A stretch of DNA of 64,000 nucleotides. It comes from Anabaena sp051781005. GTDB taxonomy: Bacteria; Cyanobacteriota; Cyanobacteriia; Cyanobacteriales; Nostocaceae. A model generated the notes under the pieces. The model ran no database searches. It saw only the letters and a list, made by a program, of their open reading frames with translations, and was not told the DNA's origin. This document shows positions 16,256 to 25,112 of the stretch, piece by piece. Position numbers and translations under genes: made by a program. The stretch is from positions 43,460-107,459 of the forward strand of contig NZ_JBPWOA010000031.1 of the NCBI RefSeq assembly GCF_051781005.1, in the 5' to 3' direction. Numbering within the stretch: the first letter of the stretch is position 1; each line of letters begins with the position of its first letter.

Positions 16256-17404
16256 TTAAGAATTCTTAGGAATAATCATTTCCTGAATTGCTGAAGCTGT
16301 TGCAGGTGCGAGTAAAACGCCGTTGCGATAATGACCAGTAGCCAATAAGACATTATTAAAACCAGGGAGTTTATCGATAACAGGTGCTGGACGATTTTCG
16401 GGACGGGGACGTAAACCGGACCAAGTGCGGACAACTTTTGCTGAAGCTAAATCTGGACAAAATGCGATCGCTTGTTGTTTTAAAGATTCTAGTAATTCTT
16501 GCTTTGCAGATATCTCATCAGTATCATTGGGAAATTCTACCGTTGCACCTACCCAATAATCACCATTACCCATAGGCACAAGATGGATATCATTCCCAGT
16601 AATCACTGGTTGAAATTCAGAATTTCCTAAAAATCGTCCTAAACTTAGGTATAAAGCTTGCCCCAAAACCGGACGGATATGCACCTTTTGATTTAATTGT
16701 GCAGTTAGTGATGTTGAACCCAAACCAGCAGAGACTATAAACCAATCTGCGGTAACAGTACCCTCTGAAGTTTCCATAGATTTCAGATGCTCGTTAATTG
16801 TCGGTGATGTCTGTACTAATAGAGAAGATGGAACTTGGTTATTTTTGACAGCTACACCAAATTTAAATTTAACGCCATTACGTTGAGCCGCATCTACCAA
16901 AGCTAAGGTTAAAGCTGTAGGATTGAGTTGACGGTCTTGGGGAGAGTAGACCGCACCAATAATAGTGGGATGATTAATTTGTGGACAGAATTTTTGCAGT
17001 TTTTCTTTGTCCCAAACAGCTAACTGCCAACCTTGAGATTGGCGAACTTCCCGTAATCGTTCCCATTCTGACATCACTTCAACCCCACTTTCCAAAGGGC
17101 GTTCTGCGTCTTCTGACAACAGCATCACGATTCCCTGACGGTTACAAGGAATTTTGCGCCCCGTAATCCCTTCTAGTTCAGGAATCAAAGTTTCATAACG
17201 TTTAATGCTTTCTTGGCGCATTTGCCAAGCTTTGCCCTTGATTTTGTGGCTAATGACACCCATTAAAACACCGAGAGCCGCACCTGTTGAAGCTTGTGCT
17301 GGTTGATTTTGGTCGAAAACAGTGATATTTAGACCTTTAATTTGACTGAGTTGATAGGCGATAGTCGCCCCAACTACGCCACATCCAATAATTACTATAT
17401 TCAT
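16256..17404 (-). CDS. FAD-dependent amino acid oxidase, ThiO (glycine oxidase)-like
   Basis: A 382-residue DAO-family flavoenzyme. The N-terminal dinucleotide-binding motif is IIGCGVVGATIAYQL, followed by Glu/Asp at the end of the second strand (VFDQN). The C-terminal FAD signature is TWSGLRPRPENRPAPVI with ATGHYRNGVLLAPATA. This is typical of glycine oxidase ThiO, which makes iminoglycine for the thiazole of thiamine, though other small amino acid oxidases look alike. No thiG or thiS lies next to it here, so the pathway is inferred from similarity only. Confidence 0.8.
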   Translation of the reverse strand: MNIVIIGCGVVGATIAYQLSQIKGLNITVFDQNQPAQASTGAALGVLMGVISHKIKGKAWQMRQESIKRYETLIPELEGITGRKIPCNRQGIVMLLSEDAERPLESGVEVMSEWERLREVRQSQGWQLAVWDKEKLQKFCPQINHPTIIGAVYSPQDRQLNPTALTLALVDAAQRNGVKFKFGVAVKNNQVPSSLLVQTSPTINEHLKSMETSEGTVTADWFIVSAGLGSTSLTAQLNQKVHIRPVLGQALYLSLGRFLGNSEFQPVITGNDIHLVPMGNGDYWVGATVEFPNDTDEISAKQELLESLKQQAIAFCPDLASAKVVRTWSGLRPRPENRPAPVIDKLPGFNNVLLATGHYRNGVLLAPATASAIQEMIIPKNS

Positions 17405-17624
17405 GACGTTTTTTATGAAGTGCGGGGGTGAAGAATAAAGATTTACCCTCTTTACCCTATCACCCCATTACCCTAGCGTTTTGTGACTCAGGACTCATAG
17501 TAGGAAGCAAAGGATTGGTAATGGGTAATGGGTAACAGGGAACAGAAGAAAGATAAATTTCCCCTTCTGTCAACTGTCACCGTTCGGCTGACGCTCACGG
17601 CGGAAGCCTGTCACCCGTCACCCG
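17405..17624. repeat. Spacer with short tandem repeats between psbQ and thiO-like gene
   Basis: Contains GGTAATGGGTAATGGGTAACAGGGAACAG near 17515-17545 and a GTCACCCGTCACCCGTCAAC run near 17609-17630. These are heptad-like repeats of the kind seen elsewhere in the window. No gene is visible. Confidence 0.6.
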
Positions 17625-18080
17625 TCAACTGTTAACTTCTTCTGGAATCAGTTGTAGGAACTTGTCAATATCGACAAAAGCATCTTTGTAGCTACTCAAG
17701 GCCAAACTAGTGTTACCGACCTTAGCAGCTTGGTCGATTTTTACCAAGTGGCTTAAAAAATCCTTGCTGATCTGTCTGGCTTTAGGTTGGTCTTGGGGTA
17801 ACAAGTTGGGGATGACGTAAGTCATATTTAACCTAGCTTCTGTAATTGGGCCATGGATAAAATTGCCGACATCAATCCATTCCCCGCTTTTAATCAGGGT
17901 TTTGAGTTCTTCTGAGCGATCGCGCACCACCTCAATATCAGGAACATATACCTGAATTTTCGCCAGTTGATCTGGTGTGTAAGTTGGAGGTGCAGTAGCA
18001 ACACTAGGACCGCCACAGCTGATCAGGAATGTAGTCACTAGTACGAGAATCAGTGATAAAATAGAGCGTTGACGCACCAT
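17625..18080 (-). CDS. psbQ: Photosystem II lipoprotein PsbQ (CyanoQ)
   Basis: An extrinsic PSII subunit on the lumenal side that stabilises the oxygen-evolving complex. A basic N-terminus and hydrophobic stretch lead to the lipobox LISCGG, so it should be a lipid-anchored protein after cleavage before Cys. The mature part is a helical bundle of about 125 residues with DFLSHLVKIDQAA and YKDAFVDIDKFLQLIP, typical of cyanobacterial PsbQ. The total length of 151 residues is normal. It is transcribed alone. Confidence 0.9.
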   Translation of the reverse strand: MVRQRSILSLILVLVTTFLISCGGPSVATAPPTYTPDQLAKIQVYVPDIEVVRDRSEELKTLIKSGEWIDVGNFIHGPITEARLNMTYVIPNLLPQDQPKARQISKDFLSHLVKIDQAAKVGNTSLALSSYKDAFVDIDKFLQLIPEEVNS

Positions 18081-18409
18081 AAACGGAAATTAATTTACTA
18101 TTTGTTTGCGGCTTTATAGTGTCATTTTAGATCGCTACTGTTATTTATCGTTCTAGTCAACAAAGGTTTTTACAGAAAATACTCCAGCCTGACTAGAACT
18201 TGTTACCAACCCAATCAAAAGGCAGAGTTGTTAGTGCTAGGGAAGGTTTTTTTAGTATAATTACTCAAAGAAATGTGAGGAAATCATAATTCACAGTTGC
18301 TAAATTTCCAATCTTCTTGATAAGCTAAAACACCAATGAGATAAACTTCCTCAGCGTTTTTCTGTTTTCACATCCCCATAGGCCGATGCAAGATTAGGAG
18401 TATTTTGTC
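18081..18409. other. Divergent promoter region of psbQ and the 18410 gene
   Basis: About 330 bp of AT-rich DNA with no gene. It should carry the psbQ promoter on the left and that of the downstream plus-strand gene on the right. A GGTTTTTTTAG tract occurs near 18247. No operator was recognised. Confidence 0.45.
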
Positions 18410-18841
18410 GTGAACGCAGCTGAACAGACAACAAACTTTGAACTCACCAGCAAGATTGCTACGGTAGTTAATTTGTTCAAATTAGAGTTTCCTGATGCCA
18501 AATCCGATCTTAAACCTTGGAAAAATGACCCAGAAACTAGGGAATTAGTAGATCCAGATTCCATAGATATCGGTTTTCACTTTCCGGGAATTAGCAAATC
18601 TTGGCGCAGTCGCAGTATTTTAATTCAAATCCGTTTTTATCAAGATCCTATCAATCAATCCAAACGTGCAATTGGTGTTGAAGCATCTGGATTTGACCAT
18701 CGTGGGCAAGTTTGGCGACTGTCAACAGTAGAACAATGGAATTTTGTTGGTGAGTCTACACCTTCCCCTTTAGTTGGGGACAAGCTTAAAGAAATTTGCA
18801 GACAAATTTTAGAGATATTTAACCTAAATTCCGCCTTATAA
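18410..18841 (+). CDS. Conserved cyanobacterial hypothetical protein
   Basis: A 143-residue soluble protein starting at GTG (18410). It looks like a compact alpha/beta protein with tryptophans (FPGISKSWRSRSILIQIRFY, GFDHRGQVWRLSTVEQW). No signal peptide, membrane segment or catalytic motif is visible, and I do not recognise a named family. Codon use and base composition match its neighbours. The next ATG in frame would delete much of the protein, so the GTG start is kept. Confidence 0.7.
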   Translation: MNAAEQTTNFELTSKIATVVNLFKLEFPDAKSDLKPWKNDPETRELVDPDSIDIGFHFPGISKSWRSRSILIQIRFYQDPINQSKRAIGVEASGFDHRGQVWRLSTVEQWNFVGESTPSPLVGDKLKEICRQILEIFNLNSAL

Positions 18842-19264
18842 ACCTTATTAAACAAAAACTTAATCTTCTGCCTTTTCTACCTTCAACACTATCGCTAACA
18901 GTAATTTATACGTGAATAGTGAAAAATTAAATTGGCTAATTTATATTTTCAAGCAGCCATAAATAACATATAGCATTTCCTAGTTTAATGAAGTACAAAA
19001 TCATCTGCGTTTAATTATTACTGCTTGTACGTCACTTGAATAGAAATTGCTATAGTAGTTACCACGTAGGCAAGAACATACAGTGATTATAAACTCACAC
19101 ACCAAAATAATTTCAACTTTGTTCCCTATTCCCGACTATAACTGTTAACTGATAACAGAAATATCTGTATTTTTCTGCCATAAATAAATTCTGCAAGTCA
19201 AATTGATCAGCGTGTAAACATTCCCAGGGTGTTATCTGCCATAAACATCACACTGAGGAAATAT
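18842..19264. other. Spacer with a dispersed repeat
   Basis: No gene. Bases 18971-19013 (ATAGCATTTCCTAGTTTAAT... to ...ATCATCTGCGT) match the reverse complement of 46484-46530 with few changes, so this is a copy of a dispersed element. The promoter for the small gene at 19265 is expected at the right end. Confidence 0.5.
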
Positions 19265-19528
19265 ATGCGCTTTTCCCCATATAGTAAACAACGCAATTTT
19301 TCTGTTTTATTTACTGTTAAATGTGTCAGCTTTACGTTTTTTTTTGGAACTTTAATCCTTGGTGGTTTTTATACAGGTTCTTTCATGATCTCTTATGTTA
19401 CATCCAGCTTAAACACTATTCACCCTACCTCAATTCCTGGTATTGAAGACCAAGAAAAATGTGAGAAAACGGGTAGAGTTTGGCAAGATGATAAATGTTG
19501 GGATTATCAACATAATCCTGCATTTTGA
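19265..19528 (+). CDS. Small membrane-anchored hypothetical with Cys-containing tail
   Basis: From the ATG at 19265, preceded by GAGG 6 nt upstream, the frame gives 87 residues. One transmembrane helix is visible (CVSFTFFFGTLILGGFYTG). A short polar tail ends in EKCEKTGRVWQDDKCWDYQH. The paired cysteines and GRVW/KCWD spacing look like a conserved motif, but I do not recognise the family. The longer frame from 19229 has no better start signal. Confidence 0.5.
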   Translation: MRFSPYSKQRNFSVLFTVKCVSFTFFFGTLILGGFYTGSFMISYVTSSLNTIHPTSIPGIEDQEKCEKTGRVWQDDKCWDYQHNPAF

Positions 19529-19741
19529 TGACTATATAGCAAGCAGTTTTATTTGATTTTTCCAAATCACCCATGTACGGCTTATGCCACGTATACTGCA
19601 AACGGGTAAAAGCTGGACTTATGTCATACTGAGCGTAACGTAGTGCAGCGTTCGCGGAGCGTCTCGTAGAGAAGTATCTCGGAGATTCTTCACTTCGTTC
19701 AGAATGACACTTTTAACCCGTTCTTAGTATACATCTTTCAG

Positions 19742-19770
19742 ATCCCCGACTTCTGTAAAAAATCGGGGAT
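19742..19770. terminator. Hairpin between convergent genes
   Basis: ATCCCCGA and TCGGGGAT pair across an AT-rich loop between the ends of the 19265 gene and the minus-strand M48-like gene. An AT-rich run follows on either strand. It could end both transcripts, and it also belongs to a common dispersed hairpin type. Confidence 0.5.
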
Positions 19771-19774
19771 ATTA

Positions 19775-20680
19775 TTACCAGGAAGACATAAAATTCCAAC
19801 CCTCTTTTCCCTCTGCTTCTGGATTGTTATCTTCTGGCGTATTTAAATTTGCATCTTCTCGAATTAAATCATCATAATCACCTGAATCAACCCATTTTAA
19901 TAATTCTCCAGTTCGCATTACTATCCAAGAAAGTCTATATTCTGTATAGCTTAATATTTTTGTCACCTGATCTAAATTATCAAAGCTATTGGCTGCAAAC
20001 TCACGAGACTGAATTAGAAAATCTTCAATGACATCATTATTTAAGTATTCATCGGGTAAACCCGCAAGTTTCATCAGTGCAGTTGTGGCTATATTAATAT
20101 CTTGACACGCTAATAAACCAGCACGATCAGCAGTTAATTTAGCCATCATTACCCAATTATATAAAGCTAGTTCAATACCACTTGCAACTAAACCACCAAT
20201 ACCTAATGTAGTACTACTCAATAAATTTTTTAAAGCCGGCATCACAATTGCCATTTGATGATATATCATATGTTGACTCTTAATACGAGCAACTTCAGAT
20301 CCTAAAACATAAACCAATTCATCTGGATTTAGCCATTCCATTGCTTCTAAATTAACACCAATTAAAGGTTTTTCCACCCCCACAACATATGTTTGAATAT
20401 AACCTGTACCTCGAAAAAAATATAATTCAGGCAGGGGAGAAACATCAAGAATTTGGCAAGTTTCTGCCAATGCTTGATATAATTTAGGAAAATTACGATT
20501 TGTAACTCTAATTTCACTACCAAGACTTTGCAATCTCAGCAAGCGATCAATACTATATTCGTTAATTTTTTTGAGTATGGGGGATATCCCCGGCATTTTT
20601 TGTAAAGAACCTAAAGCTTGCCGATCAAAGGGGTGTTCATAGGTTTTTGAGTTTAAGCCAGTTAAAATTTTTCTGGTCAA
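19775..20680 (-). CDS. M48-type peptidase homologue without zinc ligands
   Basis: A 301-residue protein aligning with M48 (HtpX/Ste24-like) peptidases of cyanobacteria: NEYSIDRLLRLQSLGSEIRV, LNPDELVYVLG, then the helix where HExxH is expected. Here that site reads SEVAR (residues 128-132), so both His ligands are gone. The later (E)LTADRAG glutamate is Lys181. All three ligands are therefore lost while the fold-defining residues remain. The start is a TTG at 20680, with GAGG about 10 nt upstream; an in-frame stop just upstream excludes a longer protein. It follows the tetR fragment by 12 nt. Confidence 0.8.
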   Translation of the reverse strand: MTRKILTGLNSKTYEHPFDRQALGSLQKMPGISPILKKINEYSIDRLLRLQSLGSEIRVTNRNFPKLYQALAETCQILDVSPLPELYFFRGTGYIQTYVVGVEKPLIGVNLEAMEWLNPDELVYVLGSEVARIKSQHMIYHQMAIVMPALKNLLSSTTLGIGGLVASGIELALYNWVMMAKLTADRAGLLACQDINIATTALMKLAGLPDEYLNNDVIEDFLIQSREFAANSFDNLDQVTKILSYTEYRLSWIVMRTGELLKWVDSGDYDDLIREDANLNTPEDNNPEAEGKEGWNFMSSW

Positions 20681-20692
20681 GAGATATTTGCC

Positions 20693-20956
20693 TCATTTAG
20701 TTGTGTGGACGAGTACCAAACTCATTAAACTATCTAAAATGCGATCGCGTGACAATGACATCATTTCTTTACCATATAGCATTTCCTGCACCATCACATA
20801 GGATACCAGTGATCCAAAAAAGATTTGCGCCGTTGCGTCTGGGTCATTAATGCCTAATTCTGGGTGAGATGCAAAATACTGACTGAGCAATTTCCTTCCG
20901 CGCTGAATCACGGTTTGAGTATATAGTTTTGCTAATTCTGGAAAGCGTTGCGACAA
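20693..20956 (-). pseudogene. TetR-family regulator, C-terminal fragment
   Basis: The 87-residue frame reads FPELAKLYTQTVIQRGRKLL... to the end, typical of the ligand-binding C-terminal part of TetR/AcrR regulators. The N-terminal helix-turn-helix is missing. The only start is a TTG exactly at the junction with a permease fragment. It cannot bind DNA as a TetR protein. The break looks like a deletion that removed the DNA between this gene and the neighbouring transporter. Confidence 0.75.
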
Positions 20957-21061
20957 GGAGTTGGTTTAGATGTGCTGTGGTTGAATGTTTTAGCATTACT
21001 TGCTTTTGCTATTGTTTTATTAACTATTAGTGTTAACAAGTTTCGCAGTCAGTTAAGTTAA
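20945..21061 (+). pseudogene. ABC-2 type permease, C-terminal fragment
   Basis: The plus strand reads ALRQGVGLDVLWLNVLALLA, then AFAIVLLTISVNKF, then RSQLS and a stop at 21059-21061. This is the typical last transmembrane helix and tail of an ABC-2 drug/lipid export permease. It has no start and begins at the same point where the divergent TetR fragment breaks, so both are remnants of one regulator-transporter locus. Confidence 0.65.
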
Positions 21062-21185
21062 GTAGAGGCTAACTTCCTTTTTACGAAATTTTGAGTTTCA
21101 CGAGTTGACGCTAATGAAGAGTAGCGCGATGTGTGATTTTTCTCAAGTCAGAGAAGGTAGACAAGATGCCTACCCTGTAGAAAAG
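21062..21185. other. Short spacer left of the Trypco1 gene
   Basis: About 120 bp between the permease fragment and the Trypco1 gene. No gene or strong hairpin was seen. Confidence 0.4.
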
Positions 21186-21533
21186 TTAGGGACTGGTATT
21201 TTTATTCTTGTCAGGAAACTTACATTTAACTTCTATTTCAAAATTACTTTCTGCTGAACCTTCAGTTAAAAAAGGAATACCCGCTTTACCACCAAGCTTA
21301 ATACCAAATTTAACTGTGACTTCCTCAGCTTCAGGTAAATTTTTGAACGCCCCCATAGCTAATTTGGCATAACCATGAATCTTGTTTTGGAAATCCTGAA
21401 TGTTGATAGTAGGTAAAGCATCACGGTATCCCGGTTCTTCTGCTTCTGGAACCTCAGCAGATGTCTTTGATTCTACATAGATTTCATATTCTTGATCATC
21501 ATCTTTGATGATCAGCCGTTCTATTTCTGACAT
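21186..21533 (-). CDS. Trypco1 (trypsin-co-occurring) domain protein
   Basis: A 115-residue protein. The N-terminal part is an acidic strand-rich region (ERLIIKDDDQEYEIYVE). The C-terminal half has the pattern of the Trypco1 domain: a helix YAKLAMGAFKNL, then EVTVKFGIKLGGKAGIPFLT and a final strand ESNFEIEVKCKF. Trypco domains are known from comparative genomics as partners of trypsin-like and caspase-like effectors in conflict systems. Here the gene is divergent from a caspase-STAND gene with only 70 bp between starts, so co-regulation is likely. The biochemical function is unknown. Confidence 0.75.
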   Translation of the reverse strand: MSEIERLIIKDDDQEYEIYVESKTSAEVPEAEEPGYRDALPTINIQDFQNKIHGYAKLAMGAFKNLPEAEEVTVKFGIKLGGKAGIPFLTEGSAESNFEIEVKCKFPDKNKNTSP

Positions 21534-21603
21534 TATTTAGCCTCAGCTAGTATACTGATGTTTATTGTATTATTAGAATGTAACAAATAATAGGTTTTCT
21601 AAA
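21534..21603. promoter_or_regulatory. Divergent promoter region of the caspase/Trypco1 pair
   Basis: Only 70 bp separate the two start codons. AT-rich stretches such as TAGTATACT and TTATTGTATTATTA could serve as -10 elements for either direction. No operator palindrome was recognised. Confidence 0.45.
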
Positions 21604-24183
21604 ATGGCTAGATATGCTTTGGTAATTGGCATTGCTAAGTATGACAATTTCACAAACCTGCCAAAAGCTGTCAAAGATGCTGAAAAAATAGGGCAGTTAC
21701 TCAGTCAACATGGTAGATTTGATGTTCATCCGTTACCAAAAAAGCTCATCGAGAGTGGAAATAGTTGGGAAGTTACGCCGGATAAAAAGTTAATTGGTAA
21801 AGAACTAGGTCAAGAACTGCGAACATTTTTGCTAGACAAGGCCAAAGGTGCAGAAGCACTAATTTATTTTGCCGGACATGGATTTGAAGCATCTAGTCTC
21901 ACTGGTGAACCAAAAGGATATTTGGCTACATCTGATTGTAATAAAGATGGACAGAATGCCATTTCCTTTGATGATTTTAATGCTTTAATCAGTAAATCCC
22001 AACTTAGCAGTCTAGTGGTAATTCTGGACTGCTGTTATGCTGGGTCTTTACTAGAGAGAAGCTTGTTCCAGTCAAGTTTTTCTATATTCAACAGTAAACA
22101 AGACTACTGCCTTATTACTGCCTCCCGTTCCTTTGAAAGAGCGCGAGAAAATACGGAAGGAGGCATTTTTACTGAAGCAGTGCTGAAAGGACTTGCTCCA
22201 AATCAAGCTGATGCTGCGACTGGGGAAATAAATGCTAATGATTTGATCAGTTTCGTTCAACGCCAACTCAAGGACAGCGGACAAGAACCGATTTATATAG
22301 GGGGAGGAAGAACAATTACTTTAGTCCAATATCTGCCTGATAAAACTGGTTTGGCACAAACAACGCCCACTAACTCTAAAAAACTATTTTCCTTCGTATC
22401 ATCAGAGGTATTCTTCCGTCCTTTACTAAAGCCCGAACTGCCATCTAATCATTTAATCACGCTAATTGGTAGAACAAAATTTATTCAAGAACTTAATGAT
22501 TTTATAGATTCAAAAGAGCGAGTATTGATTTTTACTGGTCGTGGTGGTATTGGTAAAACTAAAATTCTCCATGCTTTTTCACAGGAGTTTAAGCAAAGGC
22601 ATCAAAATTTTAAACTGAGATTTTTGATAGAAGGAACACTGATTAATAATGAAACTTTAGATGAATTACCTACAAAACAATGTTTAGTAATTCTTGATGA
22701 TGCTCATCGCCGTGAAGACTTATCCACCTTATTTGCTTTTGCTCAACAAAATTCGCAAATAAAACTGATTTTATCTTCTAGACCTCAAGGTGTTGATTAC
22801 CTAAAACCACTTCTCACCCGCGCTCACTTTAACCCAAGTGAAGTTATGGTGTTAAGTGAAATTAAGGAATTAACCTATGAAGAAGTAAAAGAATTAGCCG
22901 GTGAAGCACTTGGTCAGGAATACGCTCATTATGCTCATAAACTGGCAGACATAACTAAAGATTGTCCACTTATTACTGTAGTTGCTGGAAGGCTATTAGC
23001 AGAAAGAAAAGTAGGCCCTCCTTTATTAGAACGTGATCAAGAGTTTCGGGATTTTGTACTTACAAAGTTTCAAGATGAATTAGTTGGTGAAAAAATTATT
23101 GATGAACTTAATCCAGAACATTTTAAATCTCTTTTAAGGCTGATTTCTGCTGTAGCACCATTTAACACAGAAAATTCTCTTCTCAAGAAAGCATCAGCAG
23201 AATTTATTGGTATTGAAGAATTTATATTGATTGAGTACATAGGGATATTAGAAGATAAGGGAATAGTTATCAGACGCGGTTCTAGCTTACGTATCACTCC
23301 TGATGTACTTGCTGACCATATACTACATAAAGCTTGCATAACAGATAGGGGAATACCAACAGGATATGCACAAAAAACTTTTGAAAATTTTCAATCTATT
23401 TGTCTAACTGAGGTACTTCAAAATTTAGCTGAACTTGACTGGCGTATTCGTCAAGCTGAAGGAAAAGAAACAGACTTGCTTGCTGATATTTGGGAATACA
23501 TTCGCTTAGAATTTCAGAAAGCATCAAATTATGATAGGGGAAAACTGCTAGATAATTTTAATAACGTAGCTTATTACCAACCAGGGAAAACTCTTGAGTT
23601 AGTAGAATTTGCAATGCGTAATCCTGCGACAATACAAGAAAATGAGCAATTAGCAGACTTTTATAATGATAGTTGGGTTAGATACAAACTACCAGATTTA
23701 CTCCAAAAAATTAGCTATACAATAGATTATCTACCTCGCTGCTGTGACTTATTGTGGGAACTTGGAAGAAATGATAACCGCGACTTAAATCCAAACGCTC
23801 AACACGCCATACGAGTTCTTAAGGACTTGGCTGAATATGAACCTGAAAAACCAATTGAATTTTATCAAAATTTAGTGAAATCCGTATCTCGATGGTTAAA
23901 AGCATCTGATGTACATAATCATCTTTATTCTCCATTAGATATTCTTGAACCTCTATTGAAAAAAAGCGGTGAAACGACTTATGTTGAAGTGAATAGAATT
24001 GTATCTCGTCCTTTTGTTGTAAATAGACCAGGAGTACAAATAATCCGCGATAATGTACTAAATGTAGTTGAAGATTGTGCTAAAAATCATCCTCTTAAAT
24101 CTGCAATAAAAGCAATCAATATTCTCGAAACAGCACTAAGAAACCCAGAACCTTATTTCAAGATAGAAATTACTGCTGCTTAA
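21604..24183 (+). pseudogene. Caspase-like peptidase + STAND NTPase, N-terminal part (split by IS)
   Basis: The frame is 859 residues, of which the last codon is IS-derived. Residues 1-240 form a caspase/metacaspase (C14) domain: His92 in YFAGHG, Cys144 in LDCCYAG, and EGGIFTEAVLKGL. Residues 285-480 are a STAND-like NTPase: Walker A GRGGIGKT (312-319), Walker B LVILDD (361-366), and SSRPQG as a sensor Arg. A winged-helix-like stretch and helical repeats follow. The frame ends at a TAA supplied by the IS starting at 24180. The coding sequence resumes after the IS at 25113. The N-terminal catalytic and NTPase parts are intact, so a truncated protein could still be made. Confidence 0.85.
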
Positions 24184-24198
24184 CGGGTGACAAGGTGG

Positions 24199-24501
24199 TT
24201 AAACAGCTTGTTTCATAAGGGATAGAGCCTGAAAGCCACGTTGAAAAAAGAGGCGTTTATGAGGCTTGAGATTGATTAAGTTCAGAGCTAAATCTGCCCA
24301 TAATTCCATACCATAAATCCATAGTTGTCCGTAGAGAGCAAAGCTAAAATCACTCTGGCGTGGGTACTTATCCTGATGTTCTTGAATACGTTCGGCATAA
24401 GTCTCTATACCTAATTTTTTCATCCGTTGACCGTGCATAGTAGCCAAACTATAAGCAATCACAATCAATAAAACTAAAGCTAAAAAACGATTTTCATTCA
24501 C
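24199..24501 (-). pseudogene. IS4-type transposase, C-terminal fragment
   Basis: One hundred residues starting NENRFLALVLLIVIAYSLAT and ending in KRLFFQRGFQALSLMKQAV, the typical tail of cyanobacterial IS4-type transposases. In intact relatives this follows a YREK-type region that is absent here. It is in a different frame from the N-terminal fragment. Confidence 0.75.
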
Positions 24502-24511
24502 TTTAGTATCC

Positions 24512-25009
24512 TCATTTTTTTAACAACTTTATTGCCGTCCTTATCAATCTTTTTTGTATTTGTAAGTTACTATTTCCGACATGATTTAATGTTTCCCAAT
24601 ACAGTGGTAGGGCATGAGTACCCCATACCAATGTCACCATAAATATATTCCGTCCTTTCCACTGTGTTCGATCCAATGCCACCATCCAATAACTATATTT
24701 TTGATATTGTTTTTTCTGAAAATAACGCCGCTGTTCTCGATTTAATTGTTTTGGTATTAATGATTGTCTAATCCAATATTTTATCAATGGAAACCATAAT
24801 AATTTTACGCAGATTTTACCTATTCCTAAAAATCTTTGTAGATTGCGTTTCCTGCTGTCATATTTAATTGGTTGGGGAAACAAGCTGGCTAATTTTGACA
24901 GTTTCACCTGGCGATGAGCTTGTATTAATAACAACAATATCTCCAGTGTCAAATACTGCTGTTCACTCAAATGCTTTCGGAAGATTGTTTGATATAATTG
25001 TGGCAACAT
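24512..25009 (-). pseudogene. IS4-type transposase, N-terminal fragment
   Basis: One hundred sixty-five residues starting MLPQLYQTIFRKHLSEQQYL. It includes the first catalytic Asp in VALDRTQWKGRN and then ALPLYWETLNHVGNSN. It stops at KLLKK followed by TGA where an internal deletion joins it out of frame to the tail fragment. Confidence 0.75.
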
Positions 25010-25112
25010 TTTTTGTTTTGGAGACTTCCTTGTCCCTATTTTTTTACCTCCCTTATTTTCTCAAATTATTGCCACATCTCGTCTTCAACTGTCTTGTCAC
25101 CCGTTAAGCTGC

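Larger units (their letters stand above)
24180..25107 (-). mobile_element. Internally deleted IS4-like element, 928 bp
   Basis: Both ends carry the 15-bp inverted repeat TTAACGGGTGACAAG (24180-24194 and reverse complement at 25093-25107). A 5-bp duplication GCTGC flanks it (24175-24179 and 25108-25112). The element encodes the N- and C-terminal parts of an IS4-type transposase on the minus strand but lacks the middle with most catalytic residues. It should be non-autonomous, movable only in trans. Confidence 0.88.
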
